Assembly: GCA_964575715.1 (NCBI GenBank)
Contig: CAZNSG010000065.1
Span: forward strand, 1 to 18,708
Direction of reading: 5' to 3'
DNA: 18,708 bases
From: PNAI01 sp964575715
GTDB lineage: Bacteria; Pseudomonadota; Alphaproteobacteria; Rhizobiales; Xanthobacteraceae
Numbering within the stretch: the stretch's first letter is position 1; every line of letters begins with the position of its first letter. Below the pieces are notes generated by a model. The model saw only the letters and a program-made list of their open reading frames with translations. It had not been told where the DNA came from and searched no databases. The translations under genes and the position numbers were made by a program. Positions 1-7,429 of this stretch are shown piece after piece.

Positions 1-241
1 GTCTGGGATGAGGTTGACGACACCTCGATCTTCAAGACAGGACGCCTCGTCCGCTATCGACGATCTCACCTCCGGTTACCGCGCTCGCGGTCGGGCTACC
101 CGCGCAGCGGGCTATCGCGCAGCGATTTTGTGCTTTGGCACATCGCTACAATTTTTCGCGCGACCACTAATCGTCGCTCTCGGACCTAAGCGGAAATGCC
201 CCTGCCGAAGTCGGATAAATCCGACCTCGGCAGGGGAGAGG
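1..241. other. Left-edge intergenic region
   Basis: I see no convincing gene here. The only long open frame (8-250, plus strand) has a composition unlike a protein, no ribosome-binding site, and ends inside the queG stop region, so I treat it as chance. The stretch contains several short GC-rich local inverted repeats around 85-130 and a strong hairpin at 199-236, listed separately. Confidence 0.5.
199..236 (-). terminator. Strong hairpin just after queG, possible terminator
   Basis: Two 16-nt arms (199-214 and 221-236) are complementary with a single mismatch and enclose a 6-nt loop. The hairpin begins 5 nt beyond the queG stop codon, which suits a transcription terminator. There is no clear T-run after it on the minus strand, so a rho-independent terminator is not certain; an RNA-stabilising 3' hairpin or a dispersed palindrome is equally possible. 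Confidence 0.45.
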
Positions 242-1369
242 TCAAGCTAGCGCTGCGGCCCATTCGTCTTGCACCGTCGCATCGGCTTCCGCGCTGCGGC
301 GAGCCTCCGCCAGCGCCTTAAACCGCCCGCGGTCGAGCCGTTCCAGCGCCCAAACGGCGGCGCCGCGCACCAGCGCCGACGGATCGCCAATCAGCCGCTC
401 GACCTGCGGCACGAACGCGGCATCGCCCGAGTTGCCGATGGCGATGAGCACGTTGCGAACAAAACGCTCGCGCCCGGTGCGCTTGATCGCGGTCTTGGCG
501 AACAGCGCGCGGAACTGCCCATCGTCGAGTCGTGCAAGATCGGCGAGCGCCGGGGCGCGCAGCGTTTCACGCGCAGCGAGCTTCGCCTCGTGTCCCGCTT
601 GCGCGAACTTGTTCCACGGGCAAACGCTAAGACAATCATCGCAGCCATAGATGCGATTGCCCATCAATGGACGAAACTCGCGCGGAATTGGCCCCTTGTG
701 CTCGATGGTCAGATACGAAATGCAGCGCCGCGCATCGAGCCGATAGGGCGCGGGGAATGCCGCGGTGGGGCAGATGTCGAGACAGGCCCGGCAGCTGCCG
801 CAGTGATCCGCCTCCGGTTCATCCGGCGCAAATTCAAGCGTGGTGAAGATCGCGCCCAGGAACAGCCATGAGCCATGCGCCCGCGACACCAGATTGCTAT
901 GCTTGCCCTGCCAGCCCAGGCCGGCGGCCGCCGCGAGCGGTTTCTCCATCACCGCAGCGGTATCGACGAACACTTTCACCTCGCCGCCCGCTTGCGCGAT
1001 CAGCCAGCGCGCCAGTGCCTTGAGCCGTTGCTTGATGACGTCGTGGTAATCGTTATGGCATTGCGCATAGACCGAGATCGCGCCGCACTCGCGTTGTTTG
1101 AGGATCGCGAGCGGATCGCCCTCCGGCCCGTAGTTCATGCCGAGCATGACGATTGAGCGTACTGCGGGCCACATGATGCGCGGATCGCCGCGCCGCGCCG
1201 CGCTTTCTTTAAGCCATGTCATATCGCCGTGCGCGCCTTCGGCAAGAAAGTGTTCAAGCCGGGTTTTTATTTCCGGCGCCGCATCGGGTCGCGTGAATCC
1301 CACTGCGTCGAAGCCGTGCGCGTGCGCGGCCTCCCGCAGCATCGATTTAAGTTGCGCCTGATCGGTCAA
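242..1369 (-). CDS. queG: Epoxyqueuosine reductase QueG
   Basis: QueG reduces epoxyqueuosine to queuosine at tRNA position 34, using cobalamin and two [4Fe-4S] clusters in the cytoplasm. The protein shows the family core VFVDTAAVMEKP followed by GWQGKHSNLVSR, then a double ferredoxin-type signature (CGSCRACLDICP and later CDDCLSVCPW), and a C-terminal HEAT-like part (RNVLIAIGNSGD, VRGAAVWALERL). The frame stays open to 1513, but everything upstream of about 1370 is the fzlA remnant read in the wrong frame. I therefore start at TTG 1369, giving 375 residues, a normal QueG length. That TTG overlaps the TGA stop of the fzlA remnant as TTGA, implying ancestral translational coupling fzlA-queG. 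The alternative start is ATG at 1342 (366 aa). Function is near certain; the start is less so. Confidence 0.93.
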   Translation of the reverse strand: MTDQAQLKSMLREAAHAHGFDAVGFTRPDAAPEIKTRLEHFLAEGAHGDMTWLKESAARRGDPRIMWPAVRSIVMLGMNYGPEGDPLAILKQRECGAISVYAQCHNDYHDVIKQRLKALARWLIAQAGGEVKVFVDTAAVMEKPLAAAAGLGWQGKHSNLVSRAHGSWLFLGAIFTTLEFAPDEPEADHCGSCRACLDICPTAAFPAPYRLDARRCISYLTIEHKGPIPREFRPLMGNRIYGCDDCLSVCPWNKFAQAGHEAKLAARETLRAPALADLARLDDGQFRALFAKTAIKRTGRERFVRNVLIAIGNSGDAAFVPQVERLIGDPSALVRGAAVWALERLDRGRFKALAEARRSAEADATVQDEWAAALA

Positions 1370-1600
1370 AAATCCAGATCCGCGTAAGTCTTCGACGCCG
1401 GCAGACCCGGCACCGCGTCCAACAGCAGCGGGCGGAACGCCGGACGCGACTTGACCCGCGCGTACCGGTGCTTGGCGCTCTCGTTGACGTCCCAGTTCTC
1501 GTCCACGCCCCATTACACATCACCAAAATAGGCCACCGAGGACAGATGCGCGGCCGCCGCCAGATCGGCACAGTTGAGCCGATCGCAGCTCAACCAGTGT
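1366..1600 (-). pseudogene. Truncated second copy of the fzlA 3' end
   Basis: This stretch is a diverged direct copy of the last roughly 70 codons of the intact fzlA gene (compare 3009-3225). The final residues, DAVPGLPASKTYADLDF and then TGA, are identical. Further upstream it carries an in-frame TAA (revcomp reading ...YFGDV-stop-WGVD) and about 18 extra bases near 1491-1508. Similarity stops near 1600, just before the first palindrome doublet at 1622. It cannot encode a folded GST-like domain. Its position directly against queG suggests this is the original fzlA locus, or one side of a duplication, that lost its 5' two thirds while the complete copy sits 1.6 kb away. Confidence 0.88.
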
Positions 1601-1621
1601 TACAATAAAAATTGAATCCGG

Positions 1622-1699
1622 CTAGTGCCGCCGATTTGAAGTTCCTGCAGCAGTTGCAGCAAATTCGGCTAGGAACTTCAAATCGAAAAGCGGCACTAG
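1622..1699 (+). repeat. Palindromic element E1 (CTAGTG...GAAGTTC type)
   Basis: A 78-bp imperfect palindrome. The outer stem is 10 bp (CTAGTGCCGC with GCGGCACTAG), then an asymmetric bulge (C opposite GAAAA), then a perfect 14-bp inner stem containing GAAGTTC, closing a 24-nt loop. The A-rich bulge lies in the 3' arm on the plus strand, which defines orientation. It pairs with E2, 13 bp away. Confidence 0.92.
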
Positions 1700-1712
1700 A
1701 ATCATAGAGTTG

Positions 1713-1788
1713 CTAGTGCCCCTTTGTTTCCGAAGTTCGTATCAGAGTGTGCTGCGGCGTATCACGAACTTCGGAAACGGGGCACTAG
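1713..1788 (-). repeat. Palindromic element E2, inverted partner of E1
   Basis: A 76-bp palindrome built like E1: outer stem CTAGTGCCCC with GGGGCACTAG, a TTT bulge in the 5' arm on the plus strand (AAA in the 3' arm on the minus strand), a perfect 15-bp inner stem containing GAAGTTC, and a 23-nt loop. The bulge position shows it lies opposite to E1. Its last CTAG provides the TAG stop codon of the desaturase gene. Confidence 0.92.
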
Positions 1789-2711
1789 CGCGTTTCGCTC
1801 CGGTTCGCCTGAAATGGCCAGGCGAGCTGCGCCAGGAATCCCCTCGGCATGGGCTCAGCAATACCGATATCCTCCGGCGGTCGGCGCTCGCGCGTGTTGA
1901 AGAACGTACCGAACAGGTGGTCCCACAGCATGATGTTCTCGCTGTAATTTTTATTGCCTTCTCGCAAATCGCGGCTGTGGTGCCAGCGGTGAAGCTCGGG
2001 CGTGTTGAACCACCATGACAGCGGCCCAAAGCGCATTTCGACATTGCAATGGGTCAGCATGCCGATAAAGGCTGTCACCGCCGAAAGCCAGATCAGGACC
2101 TCCATCGGCGCGCCGAGTGCCAGCAGGATGACCGTGCCAAGCACGATGCTCTTGAGGCTGTCGACGAAATGAAAGCGGCCGGTATTGACGATCCATAAGC
2201 GGATGACGCTGTGGTGGACGGCGTGGAAGCGCCACAGCGGCTTCCATTCGTGGGCAATGCGATGCGCCCAGTACAGCCCGAACTCGGCGACGACGATCCC
2301 AATGACGACCTGTAGCCATAGCGGCCATCCGCGCGGCCAGATGCCGTAGCCCGGTTCCGCCGTCGGCGTGACATAGGATGTAAGGCCGATGACCGCGCTG
2401 AAGATAACAAGCGTCTGCACCGCGCCCTTGCTCAGGAGCGTATGGGCGATATTGGCGAACGTCTGACCGTCATCTTGGTTCCAAGATCGCTCGTGCGGCA
2501 TGACGCGCTCCAGCGCATACAGGCACACGGCAAGAAAAGCATAGGCAAGATTGAAAAATAGCGCCGGCATGCCCAGGATGAAACCGCATCCGGTGATCAA
2601 TAGGCAAAGCGAGAGCAGCCCCGGCCATGCCAGCCATGAAATTGCCCAAGAAATCGCCCAAGAAACCGACCAAGAAACCGACCGGGGAATCGAAGTGCGC
2701 GTCGTTGTCAT
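1785..2711 (-). CDS. Sterol desaturase / fatty acid hydroxylase superfamily membrane protein
   Basis: A 308-residue integral membrane di-iron enzyme of the fatty acid hydroxylase/sterol desaturase superfamily (PF04116 type). The histidine clusters are visible in order: HRIAH (150-154), HAVHH (163-167), H221, and HRWHH (241-245), followed by NYSENIMLWDHLFGTF. Hydrophobic segments lie near 27-68, 98-113, 130-147 and 186-220. The family oxidises lipid substrates using O2 at the membrane; the substrate here cannot be deduced. The N-terminus contains a repetitive SWSVSWAISWAISW stretch generated by a 12-bp tandem repeat. The ATG at 2711 has no good Shine-Dalgarno sequence. The stop codon comes from palindrome E2, so the last residues may have been altered when the repeat arrived. 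The gene sits between the fzlA remnant and intact fzlA, as if inserted. Confidence 0.88.
   Translation of the reverse strand: MTTTRTSIPRSVSWSVSWAISWAISWLAWPGLLSLCLLITGCGFILGMPALFFNLAYAFLAVCLYALERVMPHERSWNQDDGQTFANIAHTLLSKGAVQTLVIFSAVIGLTSYVTPTAEPGYGIWPRGWPLWLQVVIGIVVAEFGLYWAHRIAHEWKPLWRFHAVHHSVIRLWIVNTGRFHFVDSLKSIVLGTVILLALGAPMEVLIWLSAVTAFIGMLTHCNVEMRFGPLSWWFNTPELHRWHHSRDLREGNKNYSENIMLWDHLFGTFFNTRERRPPEDIGIAEPMPRGFLAQLAWPFQANRSETR
2638..2685. repeat. 12-bp tandem repeat, four units, in the desaturase N-terminus
   Basis: Four consecutive 12-bp units with consensus GAAAYCGMCCAA start at 2638, 2650, 2662 and 2674. The repeat is in frame (multiple of 3) and encodes SW-rich tetrapeptides before the first membrane segment. 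Copy number changes would lengthen or shorten the N-terminus without a frameshift. Confidence 0.85.
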
Positions 2712-3008
2712 CTTGCGTGTCTGCAGGTCATATCATTGGCAGCCGAAAAGGTTGAACGCAACGGCGGTCCGGTCGAAATGTTAGTTGATAGTTTACGCTG
2801 ATGCCAGCGGGCGGAGCTGATCTAATGTAAAGCAACCGCCCGCGCCGTGAATGTCTGGATCGATTCATTCGCCACCGGGTCGGTCGGGACCGGTCGGTGC
2901 CTCGCGGCCGCAATTGCCCGCCAGCGGACCTGATTAGTATCTTCGGATGCACTCGCCGGCCATGCTGCCCTTTGCCTGAGATGGCAGGGACTTAGCAACT
3001 GCTACCGG
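2712..3008. other. Intergenic region between intact fzlA and the desaturase gene
   Basis: 297 bp with no credible gene on either strand. It must hold the 3' end of the fzlA transcript and any promoter for the desaturase. I see no confident promoter, terminator or repeat in it. Confidence 0.5.
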
Positions 3009-3701
3009 TCAAAAATCCAGGTCCGCGTAAGTCTTCGAGGCCGGCAGTCCCGGCACCGCGTCCAACAGCAGCGGGCGGAACGACGGACGCGACTTGACCC
3101 GCGCGTACCAGTTCCTGGCGCTCTCGTCGACGTCCCATGGCACATCGCCGAAATAGTCCGCCGCGGACAGGTGCGCGGCGGCCGCCAGATCGGCGTAAGA
3201 GAGCCGATCGCCGGTCAGCCAGTTGCGCGTGCGCACCAGCCAGCCGATGTAGGACAGATGGTAGCGTACATTGACCCGCGCCGCCCGGATGGTCTCGGTG
3301 TCGGGCGATCCGCCGCCCTGTTCGAGGCGCATGAATCGTTTGTACAGGCGCTCGCTCACCAGCGGACCGCTCACTTCCGCAAAGAACTTGTCGTTGAACC
3401 AGCTCGTAAGCCTACGCACTTCGATGCGCCCGGCGGGATCGGACGGCAACAATCTCCGCTCCCCGAGATCGGCGCCGTGGGTCTCGTCGAGATATTCGGC
3501 GATAATGTTCGCCCCCGGCACCGCCGGGTGCCCTTCATCGACCAGCACGGGGGTTGTGCCGGCCGGATTGAGGATGAGGAAATCTTCCCGCCGATCCCAC
3601 GCCCGTTCCTCGATCAGACGGGCCGCGAGCCCACCTTCGCCAAGCGCCAGACGTATGAACCGCGAATGCGGACAGAAGGGATGATGCAACAGCGTCAGCA
3701 T
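3009..3701 (-). CDS. fzlA: FzlA-type glutathione S-transferase-like protein
   Basis: A 230-residue GST-fold protein. The N-terminal thioredoxin-like half begins MLTLLHHPFCPHSRFIRLAL and includes NPAGTTPVLVDEG and the GANIIAEYLDE segment. The C-terminal helical half contains WLTGDRLSYADLAAAAHLS, DYFGDVPWD and the end RVKSRPSFRPLLLDAVPGLP. Together with its position beside queG in Hyphomicrobiales, this pattern fits FzlA, the FtsZ-binding GST-like division factor described in Caulobacter. A generic GST cannot be excluded, and the assignment is from memory of the family. The frame is open upstream to 3863, but those 54 codons translate a low-complexity tandem repeat (FYCSYYCSYYCS), so I start at ATG 3701. 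No strong Shine-Dalgarno sequence is visible. A broken copy of the 3' third lies at 1366-1600. Confidence 0.8.
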   Translation of the reverse strand: MLTLLHHPFCPHSRFIRLALGEGGLAARLIEERAWDRREDFLILNPAGTTPVLVDEGHPAVPGANIIAEYLDETHGADLGERRLLPSDPAGRIEVRRLTSWFNDKFFAEVSGPLVSERLYKRFMRLEQGGGSPDTETIRAARVNVRYHLSYIGWLVRTRNWLTGDRLSYADLAAAAHLSAADYFGDVPWDVDESARNWYARVKSRPSFRPLLLDAVPGLPASKTYADLDF

Positions 3702-3785
3702 GGAGACTTCGAGGACAAGTTGACCCGCGTGGGCAAGCAAACACCGGAATCGGTCAGGCGCAACCCTATAGAAATCCGGGGTCCA

Positions 3786-3821
3786 AGAGCAATAATAAGA
3801 GCAATAATAAGAGCAATAAAA
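3786..3821. repeat. 12-bp tandem repeat AGAGCAATAATA, three units
   Basis: Units start at 3786, 3798 and 3810. The first two are identical and the third differs only near its end. It lies 85 bp upstream of the fzlA start, in its probable promoter/leader region. Confidence 0.85.
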
Positions 3822-3961
3822 CAAGTGCAAATAAATCAAGCGCAATAAACAGCCCCGCAACAAGCCGCGCTACAGGGCAACAAGCGGCAGCCATTAATCG
3901 TCCCGCCCCTTTAGTTTTTTTTCCGTTGCCCAAGCTGGGTGATTGCGCCACAACGCGGGGG

Positions 3962-4037
3962 CTAGTGTCCCGAATCCGAAGTTCGCTAGAATTCATAGCA
4001 CCCGTGTTAGCGAACTTCGGATTCAAAGGGACACTAG
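3962..4037 (+). repeat. Palindromic element E3
   Basis: A 76-bp palindrome of the same family: outer stem CTAGTGTCCC with GGGACACTAG, AAA bulge in the 3' arm, a perfect 17-bp inner stem with CCGAAGTTCGC at its centre, and a 19-nt loop. It has the same orientation as E1. Confidence 0.92.
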
Positions 4038-4050
4038 CAATGTATAGATT

Positions 4051-4130
4051 CTAGTGTGGTTTTGGTTCAGAAGTTCCCTTGACGGACTTAAGAGGCGGGG
4101 ATGAAGGGAACTTCTGAACCACCACACTAG
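4051..4130 (-). repeat. Palindromic element E4, inverted partner of E3
   Basis: An 80-bp palindrome: outer stem CTAGTGTGGT with ACCACACTAG, TTT bulge in the 5' arm, a perfect 17-bp inner stem containing AGAAGTTCC, and a 23-nt loop. It is opposite in orientation to E3 and 13 bp from it, the same spacing as between E1 and E2. Confidence 0.92.
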
Positions 4131-4201
4131 GGCGATTCCCTAAAATCGCTGCGCTGGTTCGCCCGCGCCGCCATCCGCTTCACCTCTCCAGGGAGACCCT
4201 G

Positions 4202-5008
4202 ATGCTCGTTGACTTCTTTAAGGCGCTCGTCCTCGGTATCGTTGAGGGCTTGACCGAGTTTCTCCCCATCTCGTCGACCGGGCACTTGCTGCTCAACGCG
4301 CATTTTTTCGGCTTCAGCGACGAAGCGTTCGGCAAGTCGTTCGCGATTTTAATACAGCTCGGCGCCATCCTTGCGCTGCTCTCGATCTATTTTGCCCGCC
4401 TGTGGAAGCTCTTGCTCGGCATGTTCCGGGATTGGGAATCGCAACGCTTCGTGATCGGCGTGCTGCTGGCTTTTCTACCCGCCGCGGTGATCGGAGCGTT
4501 TGCGCATGGTTTCATCAAGAGCGTGTTGTTCAACGTCTGGATCGTCTGCATCATGTTTGTTGTCGGCGGGTTTATCCTGCTCTGGGTTGATCGGATAAAA
4601 TTGCAGACCCGCTACACTGACGCGACCGAGTTCTCGCTACCGATGTATTTCGGCATCGGGGTGTTTCAAGTTTTCTCCATGATCCCTGGCGTCTCGCGCG
4701 CGGGCGCCACCATCGTCGCGGCCATGCTGTTTGGCGCCGACCGGCGCTCGGCCGCCGAGTTTTCATTTTGGCTCGCCATGCCGACCATGGTCGGCGCCTT
4801 CTCCCTTGAGGTCTTCAAGAGCCGCGCCGACTTGAGCGTCGACAATATGCTTGTGGTCGCCGTCGGCTTCATTGCGTCCTTCATCTGCGGCTGGATCGTG
4901 GTGAAGACATTTCTTGGTTATATCTCGCGTCACAGCTTTGCGGTCTTCGCCTGGTGGCGCATCGCCGTAGGCCTCCTCGGCCTGATTGCGCTCACACTCG
5001 GGTGGTAG
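4202..5008 (+). CDS. uppP: Undecaprenyl-diphosphatase UppP (BacA)
   Basis: A 268-residue polytopic inner-membrane phosphatase that recycles undecaprenyl pyrophosphate to the monophosphate carrier for peptidoglycan and other envelope glycans; overexpression gives bacitracin resistance in the family. Both signature motifs are present: EGLTEFLPISSTGHL at 15-29 and PGVSRAGAT at 163-170 (PGVSRAG core). Multiple hydrophobic segments span the rest, and the length is normal. The ATG at 4202 has AGGGAGA about 8 nt upstream. It faces the NDUFA9-like gene convergently, with 16 bp between the stops. The palindrome doublet E3/E4 ends 71 bp before the start. Confidence 0.96.
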   Translation: MLVDFFKALVLGIVEGLTEFLPISSTGHLLLNAHFFGFSDEAFGKSFAILIQLGAILALLSIYFARLWKLLLGMFRDWESQRFVIGVLLAFLPAAVIGAFAHGFIKSVLFNVWIVCIMFVVGGFILLWVDRIKLQTRYTDATEFSLPMYFGIGVFQVFSMIPGVSRAGATIVAAMLFGADRRSAAEFSFWLAMPTMVGAFSLEVFKSRADLSVDNMLVVAVGFIASFICGWIVVKTFLGYISRHSFAVFAWWRIAVGLLGLIALTLGW

Positions 5009-5024
5009 TTCGAAAGGCAGGCGA

Positions 5025-5996
5025 TTACGCCAGCCGCCGGCGGAACTGCCCGGTCTTGCGGAAGCGCCACAGATAGCTCGGCACGATCGCTTCCATCGCC
5101 GTGGGCTCTATGCCGAATGCCGAAAGCGTGCGGCCTTCGCGCGCGGCATCGTCCGAGACCACGTTGTCGCGCTTGAGCAGTTCGACCTGGTCGGGCGTGA
5201 GCGGGGGTTTTGGCAGGAATTGCAGGAACTGCGCCTGCATTCGCGCCAGCGCAAACGGCACCGGCACCAACAGGCGCCGCCGCTCGATGGTGGCGAGCAC
5301 GTATTCCATCAGCTGCTTGAAGGTACGCACCTCCGGCCCGCCGAGCTCGTAAGTCGTGCCTGCCTTCGCCTTGCCGTCCACCGCATCGGCGATCGCGCGC
5401 GCCACATCGCCAACGAACACCGGCTGGAAACGCGTGAGCCCCCCGCCGATGAGCGGTAGCACTGGCGAAAGCCGCGCCAGCGCCGCGAAGCGGTTGAAGA
5501 AATCGTCCTCGGGACCGAACACGATCGAAGGGCGCAGCACCACCGCCGACGGCACCGCGGCGAGCACGGCCTTCTCCGCCGTAGCCTTGGCGCGCGCGTA
5601 GTGCGAGGGCGAATCTTCGACCGCGCCGAGCGCGGAGACGTGGACCATGCGCGCGCCAAAGGCCGCGGCCGCGAGCGCGACCGCCTCCGCGCCATACGAC
5701 ATCACCGCATCGAAGCGCTGACGCCCGCGCTCGAACAGGATGCCGACCAGGTTGATGACCATATCGGCATCGCGCGCCGCCGCCTCGACCGAACGGCCGT
5801 AGCGCACATTGGCTTGCACCGCGTGGATCTGTCCGACCCGTCCCAGCGGCTGCAGATGGCCGGCAAGCTCGGGCCGGCGCACCGCCACGCGAATGCGGTA
5901 GCCGCGCTTTGCAAGCGCGCGCACCACATGACGGCCGAGAAAACCCGAGCCGCCGAAAATGGTGATCAGCGTGTCGATATTGCTTTGAACGGCCAT
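5025..5996 (-). CDS. Complex I NDUFA9-subunit-family NAD(P)-binding protein (SDR)
   Basis: A 323-residue atypical short-chain dehydrogenase/epimerase-fold protein. The Rossmann motif FGGSGFLGRHVV is at 14-25, followed by NLVGILFE, a YARAKATAE active-site-like segment, RPSIVFGPEDDFFNRF and VFVGDVARAIADAV. This order is typical of the bacterial proteins named for mitochondrial complex I subunit NDUFA9. Its biochemical role in bacteria is unsettled: it may support complex I or quinone biology, and NAD(P)H binding is inferred. The ATG at 5996 is preceded by GGAAAGGC, a reasonable ribosome-binding site. It is convergent with uppP, and tRNA-Leu starts 168 bp upstream on the other strand. Confidence 0.88.
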   Translation of the reverse strand: MAVQSNIDTLITIFGGSGFLGRHVVRALAKRGYRIRVAVRRPELAGHLQPLGRVGQIHAVQANVRYGRSVEAAARDADMVINLVGILFERGRQRFDAVMSYGAEAVALAAAAFGARMVHVSALGAVEDSPSHYARAKATAEKAVLAAVPSAVVLRPSIVFGPEDDFFNRFAALARLSPVLPLIGGGLTRFQPVFVGDVARAIADAVDGKAKAGTTYELGGPEVRTFKQLMEYVLATIERRRLLVPVPFALARMQAQFLQFLPKPPLTPDQVELLKRDNVVSDDAAREGRTLSAFGIEPTAMEAIVPSYLWRFRKTGQFRRRLA

Positions 5997-6164
5997 GCTT
6001 GCCTTTCCGACCGTTCGCGCGGGGCGGGACTGGCGAATCCAGGATGGAACCTCGGCTGTATAGCGGGCGCGCCCGCTCCTTCACAAGGCTGGTGAGCTCC
6101 CGCGCCCATCGTTGACAAGGCGAAAGCGGCGCCCTTATCTCTGGCGCAAAGCCCGATACCTAAA

Positions 6165-6249
<85 letters not shown>

Positions 6250-6293
6250 TCCCTGAATTTGAATATTGATTTTGTTCAATTATTTCCCGAAAT

Positions 6294-6320
6294 TGTTACA
6301 CCGGACCAAAAAGTGTAACA
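6294..6320. repeat. Inverted repeat TGTTACAC/GTGTAACA beside the putative att site
   Basis: Perfect 8-bp arms at 6294-6301 and 6313-6320 with an 11-nt spacer lie between the tRNA 3' end and the integrase stop. The direct repeat TTTGTTCA occurs on either side (near 6271 and 6324). This could be an integrase arm-binding region or the integrase terminator; the assignment is tentative. Confidence 0.4.
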
Positions 6321-6328
6321 GCATTTGT

Positions 6329-7429
6329 TCACTTTTTATCCGAGTGCACGTCTCGCGTTTCGAGCATGTGCATGGCATCTTCGGCCAAGCGTTTTTGATC
6401 GGCTCCGCGTGCGTAAAGCTCAGCCATTTTGAGCGACGACCAACCGAAGACTGCCATCAGTTGTCGTGACGTTGCACCGTTTTCTGCGGCGATGCTTGCG
6501 CCCGCTTTGCGCAAACCATGCGCGGAGCAATGACGAAGTCCGGCCTGGTTGCACCACTCACGAAATTTGTTTCCGAATCCAGCATCGGTGAACGGTCGGT
6601 TCAAATCGTTCACGAGGAAGGTCAAGTCGCCGCACGGCGAAGCGTCGATGATACGTTGCAACGCCGGCAGGATCGGCAATGTCAGTTGCTTTGGATTGCG
6701 ATTGCGGCCTTTGTGCTGAATGAACGTGAGCTTGCCATTTCGGACGTGCTGACGGCCAAAGCGAGTAATATCCGCTCGCCGCTGTCCCGTGAACATGAGA
6801 AGCGCCAGGGCAAGGCGCGCCTTGGTTCCAATCGGATGACGTTCCTCGAATTGCCGAACCTCTTCAGGCGTCCAAGTATGGTAGCCGGTCGATCCCGATT
6901 TGAAGTAGCTGACTTCGCGGGCGGGATTGCTTGGTGCAAACTTCTTTTTCGTACCCCACTTGAATACCTGGCGCATGGCCTTGATGCGATTATTCGCAGC
7001 TTCCGGGAAAGCCATCTTGCGGTCGCGCAAGACTTCAACGGCGTCCATTCCCATTCTGGTCAGCGGCATATCACGGAAGAACCGGGTAGAGCCGGGCGCT
7101 GTTGGCTCATCAAATGTGCTTTCCAGGATCAGCCGGCGAACGTGCTGAGTGCGAACATCGAGGCGCTTGAACTCGGCACATTCCGCGAAATACTTAACGC
7201 AAAGTCAACGCCATGTCCCAGCTGTGATCCCCGTTTTTGTTAACGGTCGAGCCCCGTCCTTCGCTGCTTCAAGCTCAGCCATGAACTCGGGCGTCCATGG
7301 CGTACTGCGAAGCCGAACGTAGGATTTCCACCTGGCGCGGTAGTAAATACGGACGTTGCCGTGTCTGTCGGTGTTTTCACTGCAACCGGGCGGAAGGCGC
7401 TTTGGCATGGCAGATGATGTTAGCAGCAT
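6329..7429 (-). pseudogene. Tyrosine recombinase (phage-type integrase) with premature TGA
   Basis: Two open segments in the same frame are parts of one integrase. The 5' part reads MPKRLPPGCSENTDRHGNVR and continues to GITAGTWR, then TGA at 7207-7205. Reading through, the frame continues LCVKYFAECAEFKRLD and on into the catalytic half. The family normally has Trp at this place, so one G-to-A change (TGG to TGA) explains the break. The catalytic half shows the conserved Arg in TGQRRADI, HGLRKAGA (His/Arg box) and the nucleophile Tyr in MAELYARGAD. The 5' start is ATG 7429, overlapping the stop of the upstream AlpA-like gene (TGATG), or ATG 7408. A restart at ATG 7069 could yield the catalytic domain alone, which would lack the arm- and core-binding N-terminus. 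Confidence 0.85.

Larger units (their letters stand above)
3702..4201. other. Repeat-filled divergent intergenic region fzlA/uppP
   Basis: About 500 bp separate the divergent fzlA and uppP starts. The region holds a 12-bp tandem repeat at 3786-3821 and the palindrome doublet E3/E4 at 3962-4130. Any uppP promoter must lie within or around the doublet. I found no convincing gene; minus-strand frames crossing it run through repeats. Confidence 0.6.

Noticed and set aside
8..250. 80-codon plus-strand open frame at the left edge
   Set aside because: No ribosome-binding site, non-protein-like composition, and it runs through the hairpin and over the queG stop.
269..871. 200-codon plus-strand open frame antisense to queG
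   Set aside because: Shadow of the GC-rich queG gene, with no domain or ribosome-binding site.
3702..3863. 54-codon N-terminal extension of fzlA
   Set aside because: It translates the 12-bp tandem repeat (YCSYYCS) and unrelated sequence; GST-like proteins start at the MLTLLHHPFCP position.
6518..7243. 241-codon plus-strand open frame antisense to the integrase
   Set aside because: Shadow frame; the minus strand clearly encodes the recombinase motifs.
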